Positions 27,990 to 37,587 of a DNA stretch of 64,000 nt are shown here, in pieces. The stretch is from Pedobacter hiemivivus (GTDB lineage Bacteria; Bacteroidota; Bacteroidia; Sphingobacteriales; Sphingobacteriaceae): positions 492,994 through 556,993 of the forward strand of contig NZ_SJSM01000001.1 in the NCBI RefSeq assembly GCF_004331685.1, given 5' to 3'. Numbering within the stretch: position 1 is the stretch's first letter; each line of letters opens with the position of its first letter. The notes below the pieces were generated by a model, which was not told the DNA's origin, searched no databases, and worked only from the letters and a program-made list of their open reading frames with translations. The translations under genes were made by a program, and so were the position numbers.

Positions 27990-29438
27990 ATGAAACTTAA
28001 AAATATATTTGCGATTTGTTTGCTTACAGCGACCTTCGCAACAGGGTGTAAAAAATATTTAGAAATACCACTTCCGCTGAATAAAATTTCCGGATCAAGT
28101 GCTTTTACAAATGACAAGTCGGCGGCGGCGACCATAAGCCATATTTTAGGAAATTTAGCTATCAATACTGAATTTGATGGACAAGGAATAGGTTTTCTCA
28201 CAGGGGAGTACAGCGATGAACTGACAAATCAGTCGCCCAACGCTGATTTGAACGCTTTTTACCGAAATGCAATTACAAGTAATCTTGCCCGCAAATACTG
28301 GTCAGATTTTTATATTCATATTTACAATTGCAACCTGGCCATTGAAGGTATACGTGCTTCGACTTCGCTTATCAATTATAAAAATCAATGGATTGGGGAA
28401 GCATTGTTTTTGCGTGCATTGCTTCATTTTTACTTAACAAATATTTATGGGGATGTGCCTTTGGTGACGAGTTCAGATTTTAGGATCAATAATGTACTGG
28501 GTCGTACGCCCAAAACTGAAGTTTATAAGCAGATTATTGCTGACCTCCAGGAGGCTCAATCGTTATTAAGTACTGATTATCGCAATGCTTCGGGAGTTAC
28601 GACTACAAGTCGGAGCCGTCCAAACAAGATTGCAGCTACAGCACTGCTGGCAAGAGTATACCTTTACGCCGGAGAATGGGCTAAAGCTGAAGAGCAGGCA
28701 AATATATTGATTAACGATAAGGCTAATTATGAATTACCTGCACCTGCACAAACTTTTTTGGCGGCAAGTAAGGAAACTATCTGGTCCTTTGCTATCGATG
28801 CAACTACGCCAGGTCAGCCCTGGGTAAAAGATTACAGCGTTTATTTTAATGACGCACCCACCGTTTTTGCAGTATCAAGAACATTGCCTAGCTATGGTGT
28901 AACCGCCACCTTAAGCCCTACTTTGGTTTCTTCTTTTGAAAGTACAGATCAGCGGCTAACGACATGGGCCAGTAGAATAACAACAACCCCTGTAGCTCCT
29001 GCCTTACCAGAAACCCACTATTTGGTGACCAAATATAAAAGTAAAGTAAATGGTGTAGAAAATATAGTGATGTTGAGACTTGCAGAACAGTATCTTATTC
29101 GCGCGGAGGCCAGAGCCCAGCAAAATAATCTGATCGGTGCAAATGCTGCGCAGGCAGACATTAATGCGGTACGAAGTAGAGCAGGTTTAACTGGGACTGC
29201 TGCAGTGACAAAAGTTGAAATGCTGGAAAGTATAGCAAAGGAACGACGTACCGAGCTTTTCACAGAAGTAGGTCACCGCTTTTTTGATTTAAAACGTACA
29301 GGCACAATTGACGCTGTAATGTCCGTTGCATCCCCACTTAAAGGTGGCATCTGGACGAGTCAAAAACAGATATGGCCAATTCCAACTGCAGATATCAATG
29401 CTAATCCTAACCTGACCCAGGCTCCCGGATATAACTAA
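27990..29438 (+). CDS. SusD/RagB-family outer-membrane lipoprotein, locus B
   Basis: A 482-aa SusD homologue with lipobox and typical mature start ATGCKKYLEIPLP. Helical repeat parts include GEALFLRALLHFYLTNIYGD, a strong SusD core motif, and the C-terminal block has IAKERRTELFTEVGHRFFDL and NANPNLTQAPGYN. It should cap the SusC encoded directly upstream (11-base gap) and bind the ligand at the cell surface. It is shorter than the locus A copy and of the main SusD branch, unlike the locus C copy. A long stem-loop lies between it and the protease genes. Confidence 0.94.
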   Translation: MKLKNIFAICLLTATFATGCKKYLEIPLPLNKISGSSAFTNDKSAAATISHILGNLAINTEFDGQGIGFLTGEYSDELTNQSPNADLNAFYRNAITSNLARKYWSDFYIHIYNCNLAIEGIRASTSLINYKNQWIGEALFLRALLHFYLTNIYGDVPLVTSSDFRINNVLGRTPKTEVYKQIIADLQEAQSLLSTDYRNASGVTTTSRSRPNKIAATALLARVYLYAGEWAKAEEQANILINDKANYELPAPAQTFLAASKETIWSFAIDATTPGQPWVKDYSVYFNDAPTVFAVSRTLPSYGVTATLSPTLVSSFESTDQRLTTWASRITTTPVAPALPETHYLVTKYKSKVNGVENIVMLRLAEQYLIRAEARAQQNNLIGANAAQADINAVRSRAGLTGTAAVTKVEMLESIAKERRTELFTEVGHRFFDLKRTGTIDAVMSVASPLKGGIWTSQKQIWPIPTADINANPNLTQAPGYN

Positions 29439-29462
29439 TAATTATAAACTTATTTGATAATA

Positions 29463-29508
29463 CTACCAAGAGTGAAATGCCTAAAAGTATGCATCTGACT
29501 CTTGGTAG
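29463..29508 (+). promoter_or_regulatory. Long stem-loop between susD and the zincin pair
   Basis: CTACCAAGAGT (29463-29473) pairs perfectly with ACTCTTGGTAG (29498-29508). Inside, ATGC pairs with GCAT after a 3x3 internal loop. It starts 24 bases after the susD stop and ends 25 bases before the next ATG. No T run follows. It could act as a partial terminator or as an RNA end-protecting element that sets the SusCD-to-protease ratio. Confidence 0.6.
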
Positions 29509-29533
29509 CTTCGTTAGTCAATTATAAAAAGCA

Positions 29534-32080
29534 ATGAAAACTTCAAAAAAAATCATTATAATATACCTTGCAATCTTAATCTCTGCAATCTCCCTGCATA
29601 GCATTGCACAGGTAAAGGATACAGCTAAGGTCATTGTCAAAGGCAAAGGTGCTCCCTCCGCTATAACACCGACAAAACCTCTTCCAAGAACAGATGGATT
29701 AAAATCCTATGAGGAAATTATCCCTGCAAGTGCCAATACGTCCAGTGGCTTTTTTAAGGTACATAAGGTCGATGAAAAATATTTTCTAGAAATCCCTGAT
29801 TCTTTGTTAGGTAGAGAATTACTAACAGTAAACAGAATCTCCAGATCGGCTGCTGATTTCAGAAAACCCGAATCAAGGTCTGTTTCTTATGCAGGGGATA
29901 TGATTGGTGAAAACGTGTTCAACTTTGTGAAAGGCCCATCCAACAAAATGTTTGCATCAATCACTTCGTATAAGGAACGTACAAGCGATACGTCAGCGAA
30001 TAGCCTTTATAAAGCTATTCAAAAAAGCACTATGCAGCCTATTATTTCTTCATTCCCTATTAAAACTATTAACAGCAAAAATAATAGCAGTGTAATAGAA
30101 ATAACCGATTACATTAGTGGTGACAACCCACTGTTCGGTTTTGACGCTGCGCAAAAAACGTTGTCAGGTTTACAAAACCCCATTGCAGACAGGTCTTATC
30201 TGAAAAGCGTAAAAGCTTACCCAATGAATATAGAGATCAAAATGGTCAAAACCTATCAAAAATCAGATGGGGCGCTCGCGCCAGTGCTTGTCTATACATT
30301 TGAGATGAACAGTTCTATAGTATTGCTACCAAAAACACCAATGAAAGCAAGGCAATATGACAATCGTGTAGGATATTTTTTCGATGAGTATACGGATTTT
30401 GACCTTAATCCGCGTGGTGTAAAAACCGTTGGCAATATCCTTCGCTGGAGGATGGAGCCAAATGCTGGTGACCTTGAAAAATATAAACGGGGTGAGCTGG
30501 TTGAACCGGCCAAACCGATTGTCATTTATATTGATCCGGCAACACCGAAAAAATGGGTAAATTATTTAATCCAGGGCATAAATGACTGGCAGATCGCCTT
30601 TGAAAAAGCAGGTTTTAAAAATGCGATCATTGGTAGAGAAGCCCCTGTAAACGATTCTACTTGGAATATTGATGATGCAAGGCACAATGTACTGGTATAC
30701 AAACCGGCAGACGTTATGGCTTCTAGTGGAGATATAATTAGGGATCCAAGAAGTGGTGAAATTTTAGAGGCCCATATTAGCTGGTACCACAATGCGACAG
30801 ATCAGCTTTACAAAGCTTACATGATACAAGCTGGAGCAACAGATCCACGTGCCCGTAAACCACAATTTGATGATGAACTAATGGGCCAACTTATGCGGTC
30901 TGCAGTTTCACAGCAAATCGGCAGCAAACTTGGCCTGCGTTATAACCTCCATGCTTCTTCTACAGTACCAGTAGCCAAGCTTAGAGATAAATCCTGGGTG
31001 GAGAGAAACGGTATTTCCTCCTCTATAATGGACGACATATGTTGTAATTATGTAGCTCAGCCTGAAGATCATGCTGATGGTAACATTATGTTTTCCAGAA
31101 TCGGCGATTATGATAAATGGGCTATTGAATGGGGATACAGATTGCTTCCTGATAGTAAAACATCAGCAGAAGAAAATACCATATTGAACAAGTGGATCAT
31201 TAACAAGTTAAACTCTGGAAAACAATATGAATTTGGCGGCGAAGACGGATCTTCATTTAGCACGGTAAATGACCCTAGCAATCAACGCAATGATTTAGGT
31301 AACAATGCAGTACTTGCGGGTACTTATGGTATTAAAAACCTAAAAAAAGTGATGCCGAATCTGATAAAATGGACTCAAAGACCGTATGAGAATTATGATC
31401 GTGCCGGGGAAATTTACCTGGAATTGGTAAATCAGTATGAGCGTTACCTGCAGCATGCTGCTTACACAATTGGTGGCTTATATATTACACCTAAAAATAG
31501 CGACCAGCCAGGCGTAGTTTACCGTTTTGCAAGTAAGCAAAAACAACAACAGGCAATGGTCTTTTTACAAAAAGAACTATTTGAGACCCCCTATTGGTTA
31601 AAAGATAATCAACTGTATGCATTAACATATACTAGTTATAATCCAGTAATGACAGTTCAAAAAAATGTCCTGTCTATTCTCCTGGATTCCCGCTGTATCG
31701 CCAAGTTAATAAGTTTTGAAGCATCTGATCCGCAAAAAGCTTATACAGCAGTTCAGATGCTGAGTGAATTGAAAAAAGGGGTGTTTTCGGAATTGCCACT
31801 ACATAAAAGTATCAATGTTTATCGCAGGGAATTGCAAAAAGCCTATGTGCTAAAGTTAAGCAATATGCTTCAATCCGGAACCGGGGCAGATAGTGAGGTC
31901 GGATCAGTGATCAGGTCACATGCAAAGGAATTAATGGCGGAGTTTAGAAAAGCTTATACAGGAACTGCTAACAAGGTGTCAAAAGCCCATCTGGATGATA
32001 TGAAAGAACGCTTATATCTCGCTTTATATAATCCTGCGGCATTGCCTGCACCTCCATCACAAATAAAAAAGGCCATTTAA
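29534..32080 (+). CDS. DUF5117/DUF5118-type zincin paralogue lacking its catalytic motif (pseudoprotease)
   Basis: 848 aa with signal peptide (MKTSKKIIIIYLAILISA... ending SIAQ). It has the full layout of the secreted Bacteroidota zinc metalloproteases: DUF5118-like start (about 55-100), DUF5117 (about 100-290), then the catalytic DUF4953-type part with IVIYIDPATPKKWVNYLIQG and the C-terminal helical region. At the active site it reads QQIGSKLGLRY (codons 30911-30943) where the paralogue 15 bases downstream reads HEIGHTLGLRH. All three zinc His and the catalytic Glu are replaced (Q460, Q461, S464, Y470). The stretch after the Met-turn also differs (SIMDDICCNY against SIMDYARFNY). The frame is intact throughout. 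Likely a catalytically dead binding or scaffold partner for the active paralogue, though this is inference. Confidence 0.9.
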   Translation: MKTSKKIIIIYLAILISAISLHSIAQVKDTAKVIVKGKGAPSAITPTKPLPRTDGLKSYEEIIPASANTSSGFFKVHKVDEKYFLEIPDSLLGRELLTVNRISRSAADFRKPESRSVSYAGDMIGENVFNFVKGPSNKMFASITSYKERTSDTSANSLYKAIQKSTMQPIISSFPIKTINSKNNSSVIEITDYISGDNPLFGFDAAQKTLSGLQNPIADRSYLKSVKAYPMNIEIKMVKTYQKSDGALAPVLVYTFEMNSSIVLLPKTPMKARQYDNRVGYFFDEYTDFDLNPRGVKTVGNILRWRMEPNAGDLEKYKRGELVEPAKPIVIYIDPATPKKWVNYLIQGINDWQIAFEKAGFKNAIIGREAPVNDSTWNIDDARHNVLVYKPADVMASSGDIIRDPRSGEILEAHISWYHNATDQLYKAYMIQAGATDPRARKPQFDDELMGQLMRSAVSQQIGSKLGLRYNLHASSTVPVAKLRDKSWVERNGISSSIMDDICCNYVAQPEDHADGNIMFSRIGDYDKWAIEWGYRLLPDSKTSAEENTILNKWIINKLNSGKQYEFGGEDGSSFSTVNDPSNQRNDLGNNAVLAGTYGIKNLKKVMPNLIKWTQRPYENYDRAGEIYLELVNQYERYLQHAAYTIGGLYITPKNSDQPGVVYRFASKQKQQQAMVFLQKELFETPYWLKDNQLYALTYTSYNPVMTVQKNVLSILLDSRCIAKLISFEASDPQKAYTAVQMLSELKKGVFSELPLHKSINVYRRELQKAYVLKLSNMLQSGTGADSEVGSVIRSHAKELMAEFRKAYTGTANKVSKAHLDDMKERLYLALYNPAALPAPPSQIKKAI

Positions 32081-32095
32081 CAAAAAATAAATTCC

Positions 32096-34579
32096 ATGAA
32101 ACTAAAATTATTATATATATATGGCTTATCCTTACTGATACTGGGTTTTGCTGCAGCAAATCCGCTTCCTGCCTCGGCCCAGTTAAAAACAGATGGCATC
32201 AAGCCTTACCCGGAAATAGTGCCAACAACAGCTAAAAGTTCAGTTGGTTTTTTTACAGTGCATAAAGTAGCGGAACGCTATTTATTTGAACTACCTGATT
32301 CTGTATTTAACCGGGATCTTTTTACAGTAAACAGGATCATTCGTTCTCCTGCTGATTATCGTTTTGTTTTTTTGAACGCTGCAATGTGTAATTACGGGGG
32401 CGACTGGATGGGACAAAACATGTTTCATTTTGAAAAGATCCCGGGTAATAAAGTTGCATTAAAAGCGATTAGTTATACAGAGCGTTCAGGTGACAGCACT
32501 CAAAACGGAGTATCGCGTGCATTATTAAAAAATAATATGCAGCCCATTTATGCTCTTTTTCCAATTAAGGCGGTGAATACTACTAAAAACACCGTCGTGA
32601 TTGACATGACAGACTATCTTGGAACTGAAAATGGTATTTTTGGATACAATCCTACATTTAAGCCAATAATCATAAATGGTCCGGTAGCGGCAGATCGCTC
32701 TTACATTAAGGAGATCCTCGCCTATCCTACGAATGTGGAGATCAAAAATGTAAGGACTATGAGTATGGCTTCGCCTGGTGGAACCCAGACTTTCACTTTT
32801 GAATTTAATAATTCTATTATCCTTTTGCCTAAAGAACCAATGAAAACACGGAGTTATGATCCGCGTGTGGGCTACCTCGCATTGGTCTGGAACGATTATA
32901 AGGATTTTGACGACAACCCTAAAGGGATAAAAGATACCCATCATATCTGGAAATGGAGACTGGAACCAAAAGATGAAGATCGCGCAAGGTACGACCGTGG
33001 TGAACTGGTAGAGCCTAAAAAGCCTATAGTCTTTTATATAGACCCGGCAACACCAAAAAAATGGGTACCTTACTTAATACAGGGCATAAATGATTGGCAG
33101 GTTGCCCTGGAAGGAGCGGGCTTTAAAAATGCAATTATTGGCAAAGAGGTATCTTTAAACGATTCGACGTTCAACATAGATGATGCCCGTCACAATGTGG
33201 TCGTCTATAAAGCATCTGGCAGGGCCAATGCTACGGGTAATACCATACAAGATCCAAGAACGGGCGAGAATATGGAATCGCATGTAGACTGGTATCATAG
33301 TGTAATGGAGATATTGTATAAATGGTACCTGATCCAGGCGGGAGCTATTGATCCGCGTGCAAGAACACCACACCTTGATGATGAACTAATGGGTGAACTG
33401 ATCCGGTTTGTATCTTCACATGAAATTGGCCATACGCTCGGCCTACGTCATAACTGGGGTGCTTCTGCTACCACGCCTGTTGAAAAATTGAGAGATAAAG
33501 CCTGGGTGGAAGCACACGGCCACACACCTTCCATTATGGATTACGCGCGGTTTAATTATGTAGCCCAGCCTGAAGACCATATCAGTGAAAAAGGCATATT
33601 CCCCCGAATAGGAGATTATGACAAATGGGCGATAGAATGGGGATATAGAGTCTTACCGGAGAATAAAACTGTTGAACAAGAAAAACAAATTTTAAATCAA
33701 TGGATCACTGACAAACTTAAAACAGGGGAACAATACAAATTTGGCATTGAACGGGTGAATGATGTGCCCACCTCGATGCTGGATCCAAGAAATCAAAACG
33801 AGGATCTGGGTAATGATGCCATATTGGCCAGTAACTATGGAATTAAAAACCTTAAGAGAATATTACCTAACCTGATCAGTTGGACCATTAAACCTGGTGA
33901 CAGTTATGTAAAAGCAGGTGAAATGTACGAAGAAGTTGTTGCCCAGTACAAGCGTTATATGTTCCATGTGGCGATGAGTTTTGGCGGATTGATGACAGAT
34001 CCTAAAACATCTGAACAGCCTGGCGTGGTATATACTGCTATAAGCAAAGAAAAACAAAAGAAAAGTATGGTTTTCTTACAAAAAGAATTATTCTCTACCC
34101 CGTATTGGCTGATGGATAAAAAGATGTACAGCCTTGCAGCTGTGAACTTTAACAGTGTAGAAGCTATACAAAAAGATATGATCAGGGCCATGCTGGACAT
34201 CAAACAGATCGAGCAGATGAGAGCCATGGAACTCTTTTCCGGAATTCTAGCTTATCCTGTGTCTGAAATGCTCTATGATTTAAAACAAGGGATATTTTCT
34301 GAATTACCAGTACATCAAGCCATTAGTTTAAATAGGCGCAACCTTCAAAAAAGTTATGTATTAAATTTAATAACCTTATACAAGACTGGATTGAGCACTA
34401 ACATTGATGCAACATCAACAGTTAAGGTACATGCAAAAGAATTAACGGCTGATCTTAAACGAGCAATTTCAACTGCAGCAGATAAAGGAAGTAAGGCGCA
34501 CTTATCTGACCTGTATGATAAGTTATATGCTGTTTTATATCAACCTCTTGCTATAGCCAAGCAAAACGTCTCAAAATAA
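32096..34579 (+). CDS. DUF5117/DUF5118-type zinc-dependent metalloprotease
   Basis: 827 aa with signal peptide (MKLKLLYIYGLSLLILG... ending ASAQ). Same domain order as the upstream paralogue: DUF5118-like, DUF5117, then the DUF4953-type catalytic region with the metzincin-type zinc motif HEIGHTLGLRHN (H442, E443, H446, H452) and the Met-turn SIMDYARFNY. Three His should bind zinc and Glu activate water. The C-terminal part (IFSELPVHQAISLNRRNLQK) is helical. It should be secreted to the periplasm or surface and cut proteins or peptides for uptake by the locus B SusCD. It is the last gene of locus B, and its end faces the locus C barrel gene across a shared terminator. Confidence 0.93.
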   Translation: MKLKLLYIYGLSLLILGFAAANPLPASAQLKTDGIKPYPEIVPTTAKSSVGFFTVHKVAERYLFELPDSVFNRDLFTVNRIIRSPADYRFVFLNAAMCNYGGDWMGQNMFHFEKIPGNKVALKAISYTERSGDSTQNGVSRALLKNNMQPIYALFPIKAVNTTKNTVVIDMTDYLGTENGIFGYNPTFKPIIINGPVAADRSYIKEILAYPTNVEIKNVRTMSMASPGGTQTFTFEFNNSIILLPKEPMKTRSYDPRVGYLALVWNDYKDFDDNPKGIKDTHHIWKWRLEPKDEDRARYDRGELVEPKKPIVFYIDPATPKKWVPYLIQGINDWQVALEGAGFKNAIIGKEVSLNDSTFNIDDARHNVVVYKASGRANATGNTIQDPRTGENMESHVDWYHSVMEILYKWYLIQAGAIDPRARTPHLDDELMGELIRFVSSHEIGHTLGLRHNWGASATTPVEKLRDKAWVEAHGHTPSIMDYARFNYVAQPEDHISEKGIFPRIGDYDKWAIEWGYRVLPENKTVEQEKQILNQWITDKLKTGEQYKFGIERVNDVPTSMLDPRNQNEDLGNDAILASNYGIKNLKRILPNLISWTIKPGDSYVKAGEMYEEVVAQYKRYMFHVAMSFGGLMTDPKTSEQPGVVYTAISKEKQKKSMVFLQKELFSTPYWLMDKKMYSLAAVNFNSVEAIQKDMIRAMLDIKQIEQMRAMELFSGILAYPVSEMLYDLKQGIFSELPVHQAISLNRRNLQKSYVLNLITLYKTGLSTNIDATSTVKVHAKELTADLKRAISTAADKGSKAHLSDLYDKLYAVLYQPLAIAKQNVSK

Positions 34580-34632
34580 AACCAAAAGTATCACTAAATA
34601 AAACTAATAACATCCAATTTTTTAATAAAACA

Positions 34633-34659
34633 AACAGGCCGGAAAAAATCCGGCCTGTT
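34633..34659. terminator. Bidirectional terminator between converging loci B and C
   Basis: A perfect 11-bp stem, AACAGGCCGGA with TCCGGCCTGTT, around a short A-rich loop. It lies 53 bases after the locus B stop and 48 bases beyond the end of locus C on the other strand. On the minus strand the stem is followed by TTTTATTAAAAAA-type sequence, so it can serve both operons. Confidence 0.85.
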
Positions 34660-34707
34660 CCATATAAAACCCGCTAAGCAAAAAGAGTAAAGAATGTTTG
34701 TCTCGAT

Positions 34708-37527
34708 CTACCTGATCTTATTCGTAGCAGATAAGCCATTAAAATTGTATTGCAACGAAAAAAGAAAATATCTTTTTAAGGAATTGACACTGCTATTTTC
34801 GCTATAAAAAGGAGTTACTATAGTAGAATTAACTATGGCATTGTTAAACACATCATTCACAAATAGTTTAAAATTTAATTGCTGGCTTTTAAGAAAACGA
34901 CAACCAAAACTACTATTCAATACCACTGCAGTACGTTGAAAATCCTTTGGAATTTGAGAATTGTACTGATAGGAAAACTGACTTCCAAATTCAATTCTGC
35001 TAACGGGGCTTACTTTTAGCGTAAACGAATAATTCTGAGTATTATAATTGAGATCCTCACGATCATTTAAACTATAGTCCGTTTTGTTAAAAGAAACATC
35101 CGCCGATGAGGAAAGAGACACAAAATTCATATAACTAACAGCAAATCCTGTATTCCCGCCATACTGCCATTGTTTGGTTTCATTTCTATGTGAATTAATG
35201 AAACCCACATCCTGCTTTTTATTTAGGGCCAAATCTATAAAGGGTCTAATACTCAATTCCTTTATATGATATCCTTTTTGTAAGCCCCCTGACAAACGAA
35301 AAGAATTATATCCGTCCACATTTCGATAGCTCTGTACCTGTCTTCCCTGATCATCATAAACGACATCCTGGATAATTTGGTTTTTGATAAAATTCGCTCC
35401 TCCGTTGACATGAAGATTGGCTTCATGGTTAGGAAAAAACTTGCTAAACCCCGCATTGATATTGTGTCCTAAACCCGTTTTGAGAAAAGGATTACCTATA
35501 ATAACCAACAAAGGATTGGAGTTGTCATTTACTGGTGACAGCTGATCAGCTGAGGGCGCATAAGATGCGATATCGTAACTTAAATTCAGGTTACCATTAT
35601 TAGCAAGCGAATAATTTAAAATAAGTTTTGGCGTAAACTGACGCTGGTTTATAGTAATTAAGGTATCCTGAATAAAAAGCCGGTTATGCTGATTAATAAA
35701 ACGCATTCCACCATTCAAGGCAACACTGAAACGTTCCTTGTTATAAGCTAACTGAAAGGACACATTTTGTTGTATATTATTGTCCTTACTATCACCGGAC
35801 TGCGCAGTATCCAGAACATCATACTTACCTGAGCCATTAATATTAAACAGGTATTTTTTCAATCGATTTGATTGCTGGTTCAACCTGTACTCCAATTGAC
35901 CTGTGAAAGACTTGTTTAAATTTCTAGATAACTGTAAAGACAAATCATTGTTTAGTGAATTTCTTCTCGAATCTCCTTTTTGATCAATTGTAGTTTTAGA
36001 TGATATTCCGACATTATTGATAAACTCGTTCTCTGAATAGTTAGTCAATTGATCTCCTGTCTGATCTCCGTTAATATTCCAGTTCAGTATAAAACCTGTC
36101 TTTCCATCCTTCGAGCGTCTCCCAAAAAACAGGGAATGAGTAAATCCCTTTCGGGTACCATCAGATAGATTATAAATATCTGAAGAGTTCAATTTAGCAC
36201 CATCCGGGCCCTCGCTCAAAGCAGAGGTCTGTTTTTCACGTTTAAAGGGGGCATAATTTACTGTGGCCATAAACCGCCAGGTAGTCAAAGTGTCTTGTGC
36301 GAATTCAATATTTGTCAAATAAGAATGGGTATTGTTATAGTCGGCACCTGATTGGTCTTCAAAATATTTCAAATTACCCGAATCCTGGAAATTAATTCTT
36401 TGTGATTGTTTTTCCAGTATGCTTTTCTGATGACTGAAATTATAATTACCATTAACCTTAACCTTCTTACTTAGCTCGGTATTGAATGTACTGGATAGAT
36501 TTTTTCGGTCATTGAGTCCAGCACCCGAAAGTCCGGGAGATTTAGCCCCCCTTATAGCTGCGGCTAAACCACCACCGGTAGCAGTAAGTGTACCACCTAC
36601 TGGCATTCCAGAAGGCCCGGCACCAGGGTTTGCTCCAGCACTATTAATCATATTACCATTCCCACCAGAGCCAAACAGACCAAATCGAATCTTTCCACCA
36701 AAAGAGCTTAACATACCGCTGGCCGAATAACGATCTTTTGTGCCATAGCCAGCCATTACATTTCCCAGTAGTCCTCTATTTTGATCTTTCTTCAGCAGCA
36801 GGTTTATGGTTACATCATCCGTAGCCGGGTTAAGCATTCTGTTAATTCTTTTTGCCGGATCATCAGTTGGGGTAACCTGGATCTTATCTATAATATTTGC
36901 TGGTAGATTTTTTGTTGCAATGACTGTGTTTCGGCCAAAGAAATCCCTCCCATCGACTTGTATTTTAGTTGCCTTTTTGCCATTAACAGTAATATTTCCC
37001 TCTTTATCAATCAATACCCCCGGAAGTCGATTCAATAGGTCTTCCAGTATCGCATGTGGAAGTAATTTAAATGAAGCAGCATCAAATTCCAGCGTGTCTT
37101 TTCTAATGACAAATGGCGGTTTACGCGCTTTAACTGTCACCTCATCCAGCGCATTTAAGTCAGTGGATAATGTCCAGTTCCTGTTGATCACCATGGGTTC
37201 CAAAACTTTAAATCTTTGAACCTCGGAGGTATCACGGTGGTATCCGTACAATGAGACAAACACTTTAAAATCCTGCCCAAATGGGAGTTTGGATAAAATA
37301 TATTCGCCTTTTTCGTTAGTAAATGTATAGCTTAATAATAAACTATCTTTTGTTTTTGCCATTACAGAAACACCCTGGATTACTTTTCCAGAGGCCTGTG
37401 ATGTTACCACTCCTTTAATAGTCCCGCTCACCTGCACCGGGGTTGCTGACACCCTGATCTGTGCGTTCGCAGAGAGACAGGTAAAACAAAAAACCGCAAC
37501 ACAAAGGATGCAACGGATTGATCTCAT
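34708..37527 (-). CDS. Outer-membrane beta-barrel protein with CarboxypepD-like and plug domains, locus C
   Basis: 939 aa from ATG 37527 (signal peptide MRSIRCILCVAVFCFTCLSA, cut after NAQ); a TTG at 37551 is the only longer start. A CarboxypepD-regulatory domain lies at about 35-115 (GTIKGVVTSQASGKVIQGVS). A plug-like region follows at about 125-235 (LDEVTVKARKPPFVIRKDTL, LEDLLNRLPGVLIDKEGNIT), then an OMP_b-brl_3 barrel. It lacks the STN domain and SusC signature, so it is a TonB-receptor-like barrel of the 'outer membrane beta-barrel family' type. A Gly/Pro/Ala-rich stretch (GANPGAGPSGMPVGG) is likely a surface loop. It is the last gene of locus C, after the M16 peptidase. Ligand unknown. 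Confidence 0.88.
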   Translation of the reverse strand: MRSIRCILCVAVFCFTCLSANAQIRVSATPVQVSGTIKGVVTSQASGKVIQGVSVMAKTKDSLLLSYTFTNEKGEYILSKLPFGQDFKVFVSLYGYHRDTSEVQRFKVLEPMVINRNWTLSTDLNALDEVTVKARKPPFVIRKDTLEFDAASFKLLPHAILEDLLNRLPGVLIDKEGNITVNGKKATKIQVDGRDFFGRNTVIATKNLPANIIDKIQVTPTDDPAKRINRMLNPATDDVTINLLLKKDQNRGLLGNVMAGYGTKDRYSASGMLSSFGGKIRFGLFGSGGNGNMINSAGANPGAGPSGMPVGGTLTATGGGLAAAIRGAKSPGLSGAGLNDRKNLSSTFNTELSKKVKVNGNYNFSHQKSILEKQSQRINFQDSGNLKYFEDQSGADYNNTHSYLTNIEFAQDTLTTWRFMATVNYAPFKREKQTSALSEGPDGAKLNSSDIYNLSDGTRKGFTHSLFFGRRSKDGKTGFILNWNINGDQTGDQLTNYSENEFINNVGISSKTTIDQKGDSRRNSLNNDLSLQLSRNLNKSFTGQLEYRLNQQSNRLKKYLFNINGSGKYDVLDTAQSGDSKDNNIQQNVSFQLAYNKERFSVALNGGMRFINQHNRLFIQDTLITINQRQFTPKLILNYSLANNGNLNLSYDIASYAPSADQLSPVNDNSNPLLVIIGNPFLKTGLGHNINAGFSKFFPNHEANLHVNGGANFIKNQIIQDVVYDDQGRQVQSYRNVDGYNSFRLSGGLQKGYHIKELSIRPFIDLALNKKQDVGFINSHRNETKQWQYGGNTGFAVSYMNFVSLSSSADVSFNKTDYSLNDREDLNYNTQNYSFTLKVSPVSRIEFGSQFSYQYNSQIPKDFQRTAVVLNSSFGCRFLKSQQLNFKLFVNDVFNNAIVNSTIVTPFYSENSSVNSLKRYFLFSLQYNFNGLSATNKIR

Positions 37528-37545
37528 AGATAATTGTTTTTTTGA

Positions 37546-37575
37546 GTACAACAGGGAGCTGCCTCCCCGTTGTAC
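37546..37575 (-). promoter_or_regulatory. Stem-loop between M16 peptidase and barrel gene
   Basis: GTACAACAGGGAG pairs with CTCCCCGTTGTAC over 13 positions with one A-C mismatch and a 4-base loop. It lies 12 bases after the M16 stop and 18 bases before the barrel-gene ATG. No T run follows in the sense direction, so it may adjust expression inside the operon and not end it. Confidence 0.55.
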
Positions 37576-37587
37576 ATTTGAGAGATA

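Noticed and set aside
29534..32080. Loss of the zinc motif as a sequencing error
   Set aside because: Four separate codons of the motif are changed without any frame change, and the Met-turn flank also differs, so one read error cannot explain it.
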